A DNA stretch of 64,000 nucleotides, from the NCBI GenBank assembly GCA_050290245.1, contig JBNKHH010000035.1, positions 59,586-123,585 on the forward strand, read 5' to 3'. The notes beneath the pieces were generated by a model. That model saw only the letters and a program-made list of their open reading frames with translations, searched no databases and was not told the origin of the DNA. This DNA comes from JBNKHH01 sp050290245. GTDB lineage: Bacteria > Pseudomonadota > Alphaproteobacteria > Rhodobacterales > Rhodobacteraceae. The position numbers were made by a program, and so were the translations under genes. Shown in pieces: positions 43,323 to 51,972 of the stretch. The stretch's first letter is position 1, and the number at the start of each line of letters is the position of its first letter.

Positions 43323-44045
43323 TCAGCCGTCCCGCAGCGCCGCCAGCGCCTCTTTCAAGTCGATGGCCCCGTCGTACAGCGCCCGCCCCGAGATCGCGCC
43401 CGCGATCACCCCGGTGTCGCGCAGGGCGATCAGGTCGCTCATCGACGATACACCGCCCGAGGCGATGACTGGTACGCTCACCGCGCGGGCAAGGGCTTCG
43501 GTCGCCGCCACGTTCGGCCCGCCCATGGCACCGTCGCGGTCGATATCGGTATAGATGATCGCCGCGATCCCGGCGTCCTCGAAGGCGCGCGCCAGATCGG
43601 TGACCATCATCTCGGTTTCTTCGGCCCAGCCCCGCGTCGCCACGCGCCCGTTCCTCGCATCCAGCCCCACGGCCACCTTGCCCGGAAAGGCCTTTGCTGC
43701 CTCGCGGACAAGGTCGGGGTTCTCGACCGCCACCGTGCCCAGGATCACCCGCGACAACCCCTTGTCCAGCCAGGTTTCAATGGTGGCCATATCCCGGATT
43801 CCGCCGCCGAGCTGGGCGGGAACCGACAGGCGCGACAGGATCGACTCGACCGCCTCGGCATTCACCGGGCGACCAGCGAACGCGCCGTTCAGATCGACCA
43901 GGTGTACCCACTCGGCACCGGCAGCTTCGAAGGCCGCTGCCTGCGCACCGGGATCGTCGTTGAATACGGTGGCTTCCGCCATCTCGCCTTTCAAAAGGCG
44001 CACGCATTGGCCGTCCTTCAGGTCAATCGCCGGGTAGAGGATCAT
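43323..44045 (-). CDS. hisA: ProFAR isomerase HisA
   Basis: A 240-residue TIM barrel. Catalytic Asp residues lie in PAIDLKDG near the N-terminus and TDIDRDGA in the second half; phosphate-binding loops are GGGIRD and SGGVSS. It performs an Amadori isomerisation in histidine synthesis. An AGGAGA box precedes the ATG at 44045. hisF and the other his genes are not in the window. Confidence 0.96.
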   Translation of the reverse strand: MILYPAIDLKDGQCVRLLKGEMAEATVFNDDPGAQAAAFEAAGAEWVHLVDLNGAFAGRPVNAEAVESILSRLSVPAQLGGGIRDMATIETWLDKGLSRVILGTVAVENPDLVREAAKAFPGKVAVGLDARNGRVATRGWAEETEMMVTDLARAFEDAGIAAIIYTDIDRDGAMGGPNVAATEALARAVSVPVIASGGVSSMSDLIALRDTGVIAGAISGRALYDGAIDLKEALAALRDG

Positions 44046-44193
44046 GTCGGTCTCCTGTCTGTCGCGCGACCTCATGCCCAAAGAGCGGGGCAGGGGCAAG
44101 CCCTGCCGGGGCGCGATGTGCCATCACGTTACACTTGATTAACCGCCGGTCAGCTAGACCCGTGTTGCGCGACATATCTCCGCGAGACCCCAG

Positions 44194-44589
44194 ATGTTCC
44201 ACCGTCCAACAGTAATTGCCCTTGCCCTGACACTGCTGTCGAGCCCGGCCATGGCGGCCGATCCGGTTGTCGGCCTGTACAAAACCCAGCCCGACGACAA
44301 TGGCAACTTCGGTCATGTTGAGATCTACGAATGCGGGGCCACTCTGTGCGGCGTCATTCGCAAGACGTTCAACAGCACAGGGGATGAGGTCGATAGCGAC
44401 AAGGTCGGCAAACGGATCATCTGGGACATGGTCGCCGAAGGGGACGGGGCCTATTCAAGGGGCATGATCTGGGCCCCGGACCGCGACAAGACCTATAAAT
44501 CCAGGATGTCCCTGAAGGGCAGGGTTCTCATGGTGTCCGGTTGTGTCTTTGGGATTTGCCGCAGCCAGTCGTGGATGCGCCTGAACTGA
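44194..44589 (+). CDS. DUF2147 secreted protein
   Basis: A 131-residue protein. The signal peptide ends near SSPAMAA. The mature part (VVGLYKTQPDDNGNFGHVEI to a GICRSQSWMR end, three Cys) matches DUF2147. The function is unknown; it acts in the periplasm. Confidence 0.8.
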   Translation: MFHRPTVIALALTLLSSPAMAADPVVGLYKTQPDDNGNFGHVEIYECGATLCGVIRKTFNSTGDEVDSDKVGKRIIWDMVAEGDGAYSRGMIWAPDRDKTYKSRMSLKGRVLMVSGCVFGICRSQSWMRLN

Positions 44590-44602
44590 CGATGCCGCCA
44601 GC

Positions 44603-45001
44603 CTAGCCGAACTGGCGGGCAATCATCACCCCGGCCCAGGCCGAAACCCCGGTCAAGACCGTGCCCCATGCCAGGTCCACGGCGACCATGTCCCAGGTCC
44701 AGTTGCGCAGGGTGGCGAAATTGGTGAACTCGTAGGTGCCATAGGCCAGCGCACCTAGGGCCGCGCCGGTGAACAGCGCCTGCAAGGGGAGGCCGGACTT
44801 CAGCGCAGGCAGAGAGACGAACATCAAAACGCCAGCGATATAAAGCAGGTAGAACCCTATGGCTGGTCCGATCCGGATATCATCCAAAAGCCACGGACCG
44901 ATGTAGCGTTCGAAATGGGGCCGCATCACCGCCTTCAGCATGACGGCGTCCAGCGCCAGAAAGACCACGGCGGTTGACACGTACAAAATGACGATTTGCA
45001 T
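44603..45001 (-). CDS. DUF2177 membrane protein
   Basis: A 132-residue, four-helix membrane protein of the DUF2177 family (FYLLYIAGVLMFVSLP, then GALAYGTYEFTNFATLRNW). The ATG at 45001 follows GGAG. It sits 65 nt after chrR on the same strand, so it is probably in the rpoE-chrR transcript and in the oxidative-stress regulon (inference). Confidence 0.8.
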   Translation of the reverse strand: MQIVILYVSTAVVFLALDAVMLKAVMRPHFERYIGPWLLDDIRIGPAIGFYLLYIAGVLMFVSLPALKSGLPLQALFTGAALGALAYGTYEFTNFATLRNWTWDMVAVDLAWGTVLTGVSAWAGVMIARQFG

Positions 45002-45066
45002 CCCATTCACTCCGGCTGTTTCGCAGTCTGATACGCCCCGGCGTACCGCCTGGATCACTTTGGTGA

Positions 45067-45711
45067 TCAAATCCCGATCAAAGGCTGGATCATGCGCGGG
45101 ATGAGCGATTTGAACCGCAGCGGAGCGTCCGTCGCCGCAAGGCAGATACAGGCCTCGCCGGGCACGGCAGTCGGCTGATGTTCAAGGTCCTTGTCACCAA
45201 CCTCGACATCCCCACGCTCGAACCGATCCACCGCATCCGAGAACGCGCCCTGCAGCACCAGCGTCAGCTCAAGGCCCCGATGACCATGCTCGGGCACCGC
45301 CATTCCGCCAGGGATGTACAACAGCCGCGCTGTCGCGCCCTTCGAACAATCCAGCACTGCCTGTTTGACGCCGCCGCCCACCGACCGCCAGCGCACGTCG
45401 TCCGGACCCGCACCGACATAGCGTTGCAACGGGCCGGGAAAGACGGACGCAGGATCATGCGCGGGCGCTTCCGGGGCGGGCGGCTCGGATTCGATCCGCG
45501 CCAGCGTCGCCTCCAGCGAATCCGCCGCCAAATCCGCCTCGTCCGCGCGTTCAAGAACATCCCCGCCGACAGCCTCGAAGGCGGTCAATTCCGCCCGGCA
45601 GCTGTCGCAAAGCGAAACGTGGCAGGCAACCACAAGGCTATAGGCTTCGGCAAGATTCCCGGCCGCATAGGCCGCAAGCACGTTGCTTGGAATATGACGA
45701 TTGGTATCCAT
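45067..45711 (-). CDS. chrR: ChrR-type anti-sigma factor
   Basis: A 214-residue zinc anti-sigma factor. The N-terminal domain has CHVSLCDSC, a zinc site that holds the sigma factor. The C-terminal half is a cupin (GMAVPEHGHRGLELTLVLQG). In Rhodobacter it releases RpoE on exposure to singlet oxygen. It is encoded 5 nt after rpoE. Confidence 0.93.
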   Translation of the reverse strand: MDTNRHIPSNVLAAYAAGNLAEAYSLVVACHVSLCDSCRAELTAFEAVGGDVLERADEADLAADSLEATLARIESEPPAPEAPAHDPASVFPGPLQRYVGAGPDDVRWRSVGGGVKQAVLDCSKGATARLLYIPGGMAVPEHGHRGLELTLVLQGAFSDAVDRFERGDVEVGDKDLEHQPTAVPGEACICLAATDAPLRFKSLIPRMIQPLIGI

Positions 45712-45716
45712 GGCGT

Positions 45717-46283
45717 CTATTTCTGGTCCGACGTTAGTTCGTGGCGGAGCCTCTGAAGGGCGAGGCGCAGTCTTGATTTTATCGTTCCCAGCGGAAGGCT
45801 GGTGAGGTCGGCGATCTCGGAATGGCTGAGTTCGCCGTAAAAGGCTTTTTCGACCATCTCGCGCTGCTTGGGCGGCAGGGCCTCAACGGCGTTGCGAAGA
45901 CGTTCCTGTTCCTGGGCCATGCCGACTTCCTCGGCCGGATCGGGCTCGGGCGTCGCGCTCCAGGGCAGGTCCTCTGGCTCGGGCCGCCGCATCTTTCGGA
46001 TGGCGTCCAACTGCTTGTTGCGCGCGATGCGGAATATCCATGTCGCTGCACTTGCCTTTGACGGATCGAACAGATGGGCCTTGCGCCAGACGGTGGTCAT
46101 GGCCTCCTGCATGGCCTCTTCCGCCTGTCCGGGCGTGCCGCCGCAGCGGATCAGATAGGCTTTTACCCGTGGCGCAAAGTGGCGAAACAGCAAGACGAAT
46201 GACGCCTGGTCCCGGGCGTCGCGGATACGCTTGAGGCAGTCGTTCCAATCCGGTGTGGCAGTCGTTCGCGTCTCTGTCACCAT
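45717..46283 (-). CDS. rpoE: ECF sigma factor RpoE (singlet-oxygen type, ECF11)
   Basis: A 188-residue group 4 sigma factor. Region 2 has AEEAMQEAMTTVWRKAHLFD and IFRIARNKQLDAIRK; region 4 has LPPKQREMVEKAFYGELSHS and a GTIKSRLRLAL helix. It is the partner of ChrR and directs the singlet-oxygen response. The start may be ATG 46283 or an ATG six codons earlier. A matching RpoE-type promoter lies upstream, so it is probably autoregulated. Confidence 0.93.
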   Translation of the reverse strand: MVTETRTTATPDWNDCLKRIRDARDQASFVLLFRHFAPRVKAYLIRCGGTPGQAEEAMQEAMTTVWRKAHLFDPSKASAATWIFRIARNKQLDAIRKMRRPEPEDLPWSATPEPDPAEEVGMAQEQERLRNAVEALPPKQREMVEKAFYGELSHSEIADLTSLPLGTIKSRLRLALQRLRHELTSDQK

Positions 46284-46377
46284 TTCCCCCGACCACTCCA
46301 TCCCACGACCCGAAAGGACCGCGCGCGGAGTGCGTCTGCTGACGTCAATTGGTATGTCCCGTTGATCAAGCATGCAA

Positions 46378-46407
46378 GGTTTACGCGACGCGCGCGCATT
46401 TGGATCA
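46378..46407 (-). promoter_or_regulatory. RpoE-type promoter for rpoE-chrR
   Basis: On the minus strand, TGATCC at 46407-46402, an 18-nt spacer, then TAAACC at 46383-46378. It fits the RpoE consensus TGATCC-N18-TAxxx and lies about 95 nt upstream of the rpoE start, as expected for autoregulation. Confidence 0.75.
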
Positions 46408-46423
46408 CCGGAGCCGGAAAAAA

Positions 46424-46453
46424 TGATCCAGACCCTCTGCCGCTGCGTAGAAG
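46424..46453 (+). promoter_or_regulatory. RpoE-type promoter for divergent oxidoreductase operon
   Basis: TGATCC at 46424-46429, an 18-nt spacer, then TAGAAG at 46448-46453. With it the transcript starts near 46460. This rules out the ATG at 46454 and sets the oxidoreductase start at 46484. Confidence 0.78.
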
Positions 46454-46483
46454 ATGCAAATTACCAATTTCCGGAACAACGAA

Positions 46484-47761
46484 ATGCCCTTCGATAAACC
46501 CAGATTTCCCCGTGTCGCGGTCATCGGAGCCGGCGTTTCCGGTCTTGCCGCCGCCTACCTCTTGTCGCGCGACCACCAAGTCACCCTGATCGAGGCAGCA
46601 CCCCGGCTCGGGGGGCACGCGCGCACGGTCATGGCTGGCCGCACCGGGGAGCAGCCCGTGGACACCGGGTTCATCGTCTTCAACTACGCCACCTATCCGC
46701 ACCTGACGCAGATGTTTCACGACCTGGAAGTGCCGATCAAACAGAGCGACATGAGCTTCGGTGTCTCGGTCGATGACGGTGCCGTCGAATACGCGCTGCG
46801 GGACTTCCCGGCACTTGCCGCCCAAAAGCGAAATTTGGCTCGGCCGCAGTTCTGGCGCATGCTGAACGATATACTGCGCTTCAACCGGCGCGCGCTGGAG
46901 GCCGCCAGAGACCCCGACCTGACACTGGGCGAACTGCTCGATGGCCTCGGGATGGGTGACTGGTTCCGCCGCTACTATCTCCTGCCCATGGCCGGGGCGA
47001 TCTGGTCCTCGACGCCGGAGCAGATCGGCGCATTCCCGGCACGGTCGCTGATCCAGTTCTTCCACAACCACGCCCTTCTGACGCCGAACAATCACCAGTG
47101 GTACACGGTTGATGGCGGCTCGGTGCAATATGTCCGGCGCATTGCCGCAGCCATCCGCAGCGCGGGCGCCGAAATCCGGACCGGGGCCGCGGTGAAATCG
47201 GTAACCCGCCTTCCGTTTGGCGTCTCCCTGCGCTGCGCCGGAGGCGAGGCAGAAACCTTCGACAAAGTCGTCTTTGCCTGCCATTCCAATCAGGCCCTCG
47301 CCCTCTTGGGCGATGCGACTGCTTCCGAGCAGAGCATCCTCGGGCGGGTCCGCTACCAGGCAAACCGCGCCGTCCTGCATTGCGACGCCCGCCAGATGCC
47401 GAAACGCCGCCGGGCCTGGGCAAGCTGGGTCTATCGCACCGAAAACCAGCAGTCCGAGCCAAGGATCGGCATCACCTACTGGATGAACCGTCTGCAGGGC
47501 ATCGGCCCAGGCGATCCGCTGTTCGTGTCGCTCAATCCGCGTGGCTCCATCCCCGAAGAGTCGATCTACGACGAAACCACCTTCGCGCATCCGGTCTTCG
47601 ACCGCGACGCATTGCGGGCCCAAACCGAACTGAGGGCCATCCAGGGACAGAACAACACCTGGTTCTGCGGCGCCTGGACGCGCCACGGGTTCCACGAAGA
47701 CGGGTATGCCAGCGCGGTCGCGGTTGCTGAGCGTATGCGGTCGGGGGTGCTGGCGGCATGA
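46484..47761 (+). CDS. FAD-dependent oxidoreductase, RpoE regulon
   Basis: A 425-residue flavoprotein of the amine-oxidase/desaturase type. The N-terminal Rossmann motif is VIGAGVSGLAAAYLLSRD with LIEAAPRLGGHA. It resembles the RpoE-regulated flavoprotein of Rhodobacter linked to cyclopropane or furan fatty-acid chemistry, but substrate specificity is not proven here. The start follows the RpoE-type promoter. It is first in a three-gene operon. Confidence 0.85.
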   Translation: MPFDKPRFPRVAVIGAGVSGLAAAYLLSRDHQVTLIEAAPRLGGHARTVMAGRTGEQPVDTGFIVFNYATYPHLTQMFHDLEVPIKQSDMSFGVSVDDGAVEYALRDFPALAAQKRNLARPQFWRMLNDILRFNRRALEAARDPDLTLGELLDGLGMGDWFRRYYLLPMAGAIWSSTPEQIGAFPARSLIQFFHNHALLTPNNHQWYTVDGGSVQYVRRIAAAIRSAGAEIRTGAAVKSVTRLPFGVSLRCAGGEAETFDKVVFACHSNQALALLGDATASEQSILGRVRYQANRAVLHCDARQMPKRRRAWASWVYRTENQQSEPRIGITYWMNRLQGIGPGDPLFVSLNPRGSIPEESIYDETTFAHPVFDRDALRAQTELRAIQGQNNTWFCGAWTRHGFHEDGYASAVAVAERMRSGVLAA

Positions 47762-48516
47762 CAGCGCAGATCGTGAAAGGCACCACATGGCACAAGCGCC
47801 TCGGGGCGATCGAGAACCGGTTTCGCTATCGCGTCGACTATGTGCTGATCGACCCCGAGCAGACGCGCGGCTTTCCTTCGCTGTTCTCTCGAAACCGGGG
47901 CAACGTTATGGCGCTCCACGACCGCGACCACGGCGGCCCCCGCGACGCGGGGTGTGGCGCAACGTGGTTTCGGGACGTGCTGGCAGGCGAGGGTGCTGAT
48001 GGGGCGAAAGGCTGGCGCATCCTTCTTCTGGCACAGCCGCGCATTCTCGGAACCAGATTTACCCCGGTCAGCTTCTGGTTCGCCGTCGACGCGGCCGGTC
48101 ATCTGCGCGCGGCGGTGGCCGAGGTCAACAACACCTACGGCGACCGCCACGCCTATCTCTGCGCGCATCAAGACTTTGCTCCCATTGGACCAAATGACGT
48201 GCTCGAGGCGCAAAAGATGTTCCATGTCTCGCCCTTCCAGCCGGTCGAAGGAAAATACGCCTTTACCTTCAGGCTTTCGGAACGCGCCTTGTCGGTCAGG
48301 ATCGACTTTCGCACTGCCGAAGGCGGTCTCGACGCCGGTATCGCGGGGCCGCTTCAGCCGCTGACGTCTTCCGCCATCCTCGGCGTCATGTTCTCGCGTC
48401 CACTTGGCGCGGTCCGCGTACTCGCTCTGATACACTGGCAGGCGCTCAGGCTCTGGTGGCTCGGTGCGACCTTCCGCCAGCGCCCGCTCCCGCCCGCCGA
48501 AGAGATCAGCCGGTAA
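47758..48516 (+). CDS. DUF1365 protein
   Basis: A 252-residue DUF1365 protein starting in the oxidoreductase stop (ATGA). Conserved pieces are YRVDYVLIDPE, FTPVSFWFA, EVNNTYGDRHAYL and KMFHVSPFQPVEGKY. The family sits beside FAD oxidoreductases and lipid-modifying methyltransferases in RpoE-type loci; its reaction is unknown. Confidence 0.9.
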   Translation: MTAQIVKGTTWHKRLGAIENRFRYRVDYVLIDPEQTRGFPSLFSRNRGNVMALHDRDHGGPRDAGCGATWFRDVLAGEGADGAKGWRILLLAQPRILGTRFTPVSFWFAVDAAGHLRAAVAEVNNTYGDRHAYLCAHQDFAPIGPNDVLEAQKMFHVSPFQPVEGKYAFTFRLSERALSVRIDFRTAEGGLDAGIAGPLQPLTSSAILGVMFSRPLGAVRVLALIHWQALRLWWLGATFRQRPLPPAEEISR

Positions 48517-48520
48517 AGAC

Positions 48521-49237
48521 ATGTCCGCGCTTAAGGGGAAAATCTATTGGCTCGTCGGGGCAAGCGCCGGGATCGGAGCGGCCCTCGCGCGCGAACTTGA
48601 CCGACGCGGCGCCGGGCTCGTCCTCAGCGCCCGGTCCGAAGAGGGGCTGGCCGAGGTCGCCGCGACGCTTGAGCATGCGGCGCGCACCCTCCCGCTTGAT
48701 GTAACCGACGCTGAGGCCGTCAGGCGTGGGGCCGCGCAGCTTGGTGACATCGACGGCGTGATCTACATGGCGGGCGACTACACCCCGATGACCGCCCAGA
48801 CCTGGGATGCCGACAAGGCCCGTCAGGTCAGCGCCGTGAATTACACTGGCGCCCTCAATGTCCTGGGCGAGGTTGTCCCCGGTTTCGTCAAGCGAGACCA
48901 CGGACACATCGTGATCATTGGCTCACTCGCCGGGTTCGCTGGTCTGGCTGGGGCAATATCCTATGGTGCAAGCAAGGCGGCCGTGATGCACCTGGCCGGG
49001 AACCTGCACGCAGACCTGAAAAACACGGGCATTCGCGTTCAGCGGATCAATCCCGGTTTCGTGGATACCCGGCTGACGCGTAAGAACGACTTCCGAATGC
49101 CCTTCATCACCACGCCGGAAAAAGCCGCCGCGATGATTGCGGCGCATATGAAAAAGACGCGGTTTTCAGTCAGTTTTCCCAAGATCTTCTCGTGGTATTT
49201 CAAACTCAAGGCGATCGGCGAGATCATACGCTCATAG
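48521..49237 (+). CDS. Short-chain dehydrogenase/reductase
   Basis: A 238-residue SDR. The NAD(P) motif is VGASAGIG, the structural motif is MAGD in place of NNAG, and the catalytic site has Ser in IIGSLAGF and YGASK. The ATG at 48521 is used; an earlier frame overlaps DUF1365. It is the last gene of the RpoE-type operon and probably reduces a lipid-derived carbonyl (inference). Confidence 0.88.
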   Translation: MSALKGKIYWLVGASAGIGAALARELDRRGAGLVLSARSEEGLAEVAATLEHAARTLPLDVTDAEAVRRGAAQLGDIDGVIYMAGDYTPMTAQTWDADKARQVSAVNYTGALNVLGEVVPGFVKRDHGHIVIIGSLAGFAGLAGAISYGASKAAVMHLAGNLHADLKNTGIRVQRINPGFVDTRLTRKNDFRMPFITTPEKAAAMIAAHMKKTRFSVSFPKIFSWYFKLKAIGEIIRS

Positions 49238-49379
49238 GACGACGCGTACCTTGGTTCGGCAGAACACCCCGTGCCGCCCGGCAAGCAAAGAGCGACACGG
49301 GGGAAGTTCGGTTGCCAGTAACGGCTTCCGTACACGTCTTTGCCTGACAGAAGTGAGCCGAGAATCCTGCACCCAGCTC

Positions 49380-49991
49380 TCAGATTTTCCGCGCCACCAC
49401 GAACCGGGCCGGCGTTGTCGGCGGCAACAATCCCGTTTCGACAATTTCGAATCCTGCTGCCTCGATCCGGCGATCGATCTCGTCCACGGCCAGGAACCGA
49501 ACCAACGGGGCTTTGGCGAACAGCTGCATCGCGCGAATGACCGGGCGGTAATACCACTTGGATTTCAGCGCCGCCGTCTTCGAAATGAACAGCCCGCCGG
49601 TCGGCAGCATCGCGCGAATTTCGGCGACCGCAGCGTCCATGTCCGGCACCAGGTGCAACAGGCTGAAGGCCATGACCACGTCGAACGGGCCTCCATCATA
49701 GTCGGCGCCAGAAATGCCGCCCTGTTGAAAGCGCAGCCCCTCGGTGTCGCCGGCCTTTTCGCGAGCGATGTCCAGCATGGCGGGCGAGATGTCGCTGGCG
49801 ACATAGGAACCCACGTGCCCGCACAGCCTCAGCGCCGTACTGCCGGTGCCGCAGCCCAGTTCAAGAACCCGGTCCTCGGGGCGCAGATAGGTTTTCACAC
49901 GGGCCAGCGTTTTCTCGTAGGCACCCGGATCGGCCACCGGGCGCGCTGCGTATCGGGGGGCAATCCTGTCCCAGAAAGCAACGTCGGTCAT
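49380..49991 (-). CDS. SAM-dependent methyltransferase
   Basis: A 203-residue class I methyltransferase. Motif I is VLELGCGTGSTALRL, with ASDISPAML and the post-motif ALKSKWYYRP. The substrate is unknown; it resembles UbiE-like small-molecule enzymes. An AGGAGAA ribosome-binding site precedes 49991. It is divergent from a LysR gene that probably controls it. Confidence 0.88.
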   Translation of the reverse strand: MTDVAFWDRIAPRYAARPVADPGAYEKTLARVKTYLRPEDRVLELGCGTGSTALRLCGHVGSYVASDISPAMLDIAREKAGDTEGLRFQQGGISGADYDGGPFDVVMAFSLLHLVPDMDAAVAEIRAMLPTGGLFISKTAALKSKWYYRPVIRAMQLFAKAPLVRFLAVDEIDRRIEAAGFEIVETGLLPPTTPARFVVARKI

Positions 49992-50025
49992 ATTATTTCT
50001 CCTTGTCATGACGCTCCTTTCGCAC

Positions 50026-50072
50026 ATACGTTTGCGTATCTGAATTACCAATTTTTGTCGAAATCATATACG
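50026..50072. promoter_or_regulatory. Candidate LysR binding region
   Basis: ATACG-TTTG-CGTAT at 50026-50039 is an inverted repeat, and a second ATACG unit lies at 50068-50072, between the divergent methyltransferase and LysR genes. The layout fits a LysR autoregulatory site. Confidence 0.5.
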
Positions 50073-50079
50073 AATTTGC

Positions 50080-51003
50080 ATGAACTGGCAGGCGATCAAC
50101 TTTGACTGGAACCAGGTCCGGGCCTTTTTGGCGACCGTGGAAGAAGGCTCTCTGTCGGCTGCGGCGCGGGTGCTTGGCCTGACGCAGCCGACGCTGGGGC
50201 GGCAGGTGGCGGCACTTGAGCAAGACCTGGGCGTGACGCTTTTCGAACGCTCAGGCCGCCAGTTGATCCCAACCCCAGCAGCCATCGAGATGGCCGATCA
50301 CGTGCGCCAAATGGGCGAAGCTGCGGCGCGCCTGTCGCTGGCGGCGTCGGGGCAGTCGCAGTCGGTCGAAGGCCTGGTCAAGATCACCGCCACCGAGATG
50401 TATGCCTCCCGCATCCTGCCCGATTTCATCCTTGCCCTGCGCGAAGCTCATCCGGGTATCGTGGTCGAGATCATCGCCACCAATTCCCTGTCGGACCTGC
50501 GTCGCCGCGAGGCCGACATCGCGATCCGCAATACCGAGCCGACCGATTCCGACCTGATCGCCCGTAGGCTCAGGGACGACGCAGGCGGGCTTTATGCAAC
50601 CGATGCTTTCATCCGTCGCCATGGCCCGTTCAACAAGATGGACGACCTGGCCGACGTGCCATTCATTGGCGTCGGGCAAGGGGATTCGGTCCTGAACGCT
50701 CTCCAGGCGCGCGGCGTCCCTGTGACCAAGTCCAGCTTTGTTGCCGCCTCGGAAAGTCATCATGTTCACTGGGAACTGGCGCGGCGCGGCGTCGGAGTTG
50801 GCCTGAACGGTTGGAACATTGGCGACCTCGATGACGACATGCATCGGGTGCTGGATGAGGCGATCAGCTTCAGCTTCCCGGTCTGGCTGGTTGCGCCCCG
50901 CGAATTGAAAACCAACCGCCGTGTGCGGCTCGTCTATGACGCTCTTGCCCGCTATCTGACAGGGGGCAAATCTTCTGCCGATTTGGATGCCGAAACCGCT
51001 TGA
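50080..51003 (+). CDS. LysR family transcriptional regulator
   Basis: A 307-residue LysR regulator. The N-terminal HTH has FLATVEEGSLSAAARVLGLT and QPTLGRQVAALEQDLG; a periplasmic-binding-like effector domain follows. The ligand is unknown. It is divergent from the methyltransferase, the normal layout for its target. Confidence 0.93.
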   Translation: MNWQAINFDWNQVRAFLATVEEGSLSAAARVLGLTQPTLGRQVAALEQDLGVTLFERSGRQLIPTPAAIEMADHVRQMGEAAARLSLAASGQSQSVEGLVKITATEMYASRILPDFILALREAHPGIVVEIIATNSLSDLRRREADIAIRNTEPTDSDLIARRLRDDAGGLYATDAFIRRHGPFNKMDDLADVPFIGVGQGDSVLNALQARGVPVTKSSFVAASESHHVHWELARRGVGVGLNGWNIGDLDDDMHRVLDEAISFSFPVWLVAPRELKTNRRVRLVYDALARYLTGGKSSADLDAETA

Positions 51004-51039
51004 CGCCTCCGCCGCCCTTCCTTATGTGACCCCCTACGC

Positions 51040-51116
51040 GCGGTTGTAGCTCAGTTGGTTAGAGTACCGGCCTGTCACGCCGGGGGTCGCGGGTTCGAGC
51101 CCCGTCAACCGCGCCA
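51040..51116 (+). tRNA. tRNA-Asp (GUC)
   Basis: A 77-nt tRNA. The acceptor GCGGUUG pairs with CAACCGC, the anticodon loop is CUGUCAC with GUC, the T loop is UUCGAGC, and CCA is encoded. No direct repeat next to it suggests an island here. Confidence 0.96.
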
Positions 51117-51162
51117 CTTTCCCCGACATTGAATTTTTTTCGTCCACTATGGCATTGCGCCT

Positions 51163-51921
51163 ATGCTCACGAATTTCATCATTGAAAATGCCTATGGCAG
51201 CCTGTCCCTGAATTTCAGGGCCGCTCTGCGCATCTCGCTTGTTCCGCTCTCCATTGCCTTGGCTGCTGCGCTTTTCATCAACGCGCGCCTGATCTTTCTG
51301 TTAAGCCAACCGACGGGCTATCAAAAAGTCACCGGAGTCCATGCCGCGCTGGTCTTTCTCGGCCTCGCATTCTTGTCATACGCCGCGTTCCACGTCGCCG
51401 TCCGCTGGCACAGATTTTCGCTCGATGCCACCAACAGCGTGGGTCCTGGCCGCACGCTGAAATACATGCTCGTTTCCGGGGTGATCGCATTCGGAGCCCT
51501 TGTTGCGATGCTGATCGTCTTGAGCGTGCCGGGGCTGGTTTTGGGGGTAGGGGTTGCCGTCAACGTCGGCGCCTTCGGTGAGGCCTTCCGCTCAGGCGTT
51601 GCCGCTGTTGTGATGAACTTCGTCGGTACCATGGGGTTTGCCTATGTGTTCATGCGTTTTTCGCCCTGGCTGGTGGCGACCGCCATAGCCAGGCCCTCGG
51701 CGGCGAATTTCAACCGCACCAAACCACTCAGCGGACCGATTTTGCACACTGCGCTGATCTATGCCGCCGCCACATTCCTATGGTCACTTTTCGGTCTCGC
51801 CGGAATACCCTGGCCGTTGGCCGTGGTTGTGGACCTCGCCCTGTCCTGGTTCGCCTTCATGATGTCTATCGCCGTCCTGACCGAGATCTACCGCGCCACC
51901 GACCCAGGTCACGCCACTTGA
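51163..51921 (+). CDS. Multi-pass membrane protein of unknown function
   Basis: A 252-residue protein with about six hydrophobic helices, two of them glycine-rich (VLSVPGLVLGVGVAVNVGAF and VMNFVGTMGFAYVFMRF). It begins 47 nt after tRNA-Asp. It resembles YciC/UPF-type inner-membrane proteins only in general composition. Confidence 0.7.
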   Translation: MLTNFIIENAYGSLSLNFRAALRISLVPLSIALAAALFINARLIFLLSQPTGYQKVTGVHAALVFLGLAFLSYAAFHVAVRWHRFSLDATNSVGPGRTLKYMLVSGVIAFGALVAMLIVLSVPGLVLGVGVAVNVGAFGEAFRSGVAAVVMNFVGTMGFAYVFMRFSPWLVATAIARPSAANFNRTKPLSGPILHTALIYAAATFLWSLFGLAGIPWPLAVVVDLALSWFAFMMSIAVLTEIYRATDPGHAT

Positions 51922-51972
51922 TTCTCGTCGCCTCCTGCGGTGTCCTGACACCGGACAGCGCCGGAGACAGCC

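Noticed and set aside
46277..47788. 503-codon minus-strand frame
   Set aside because: Antisense to the FAD oxidoreductase, which has clear motifs and a matching promoter.
51040..51116. tRNA-Asp as a second island site
   Set aside because: No integrase and no direct repeat nearby; flanking genes look like normal chromosome.
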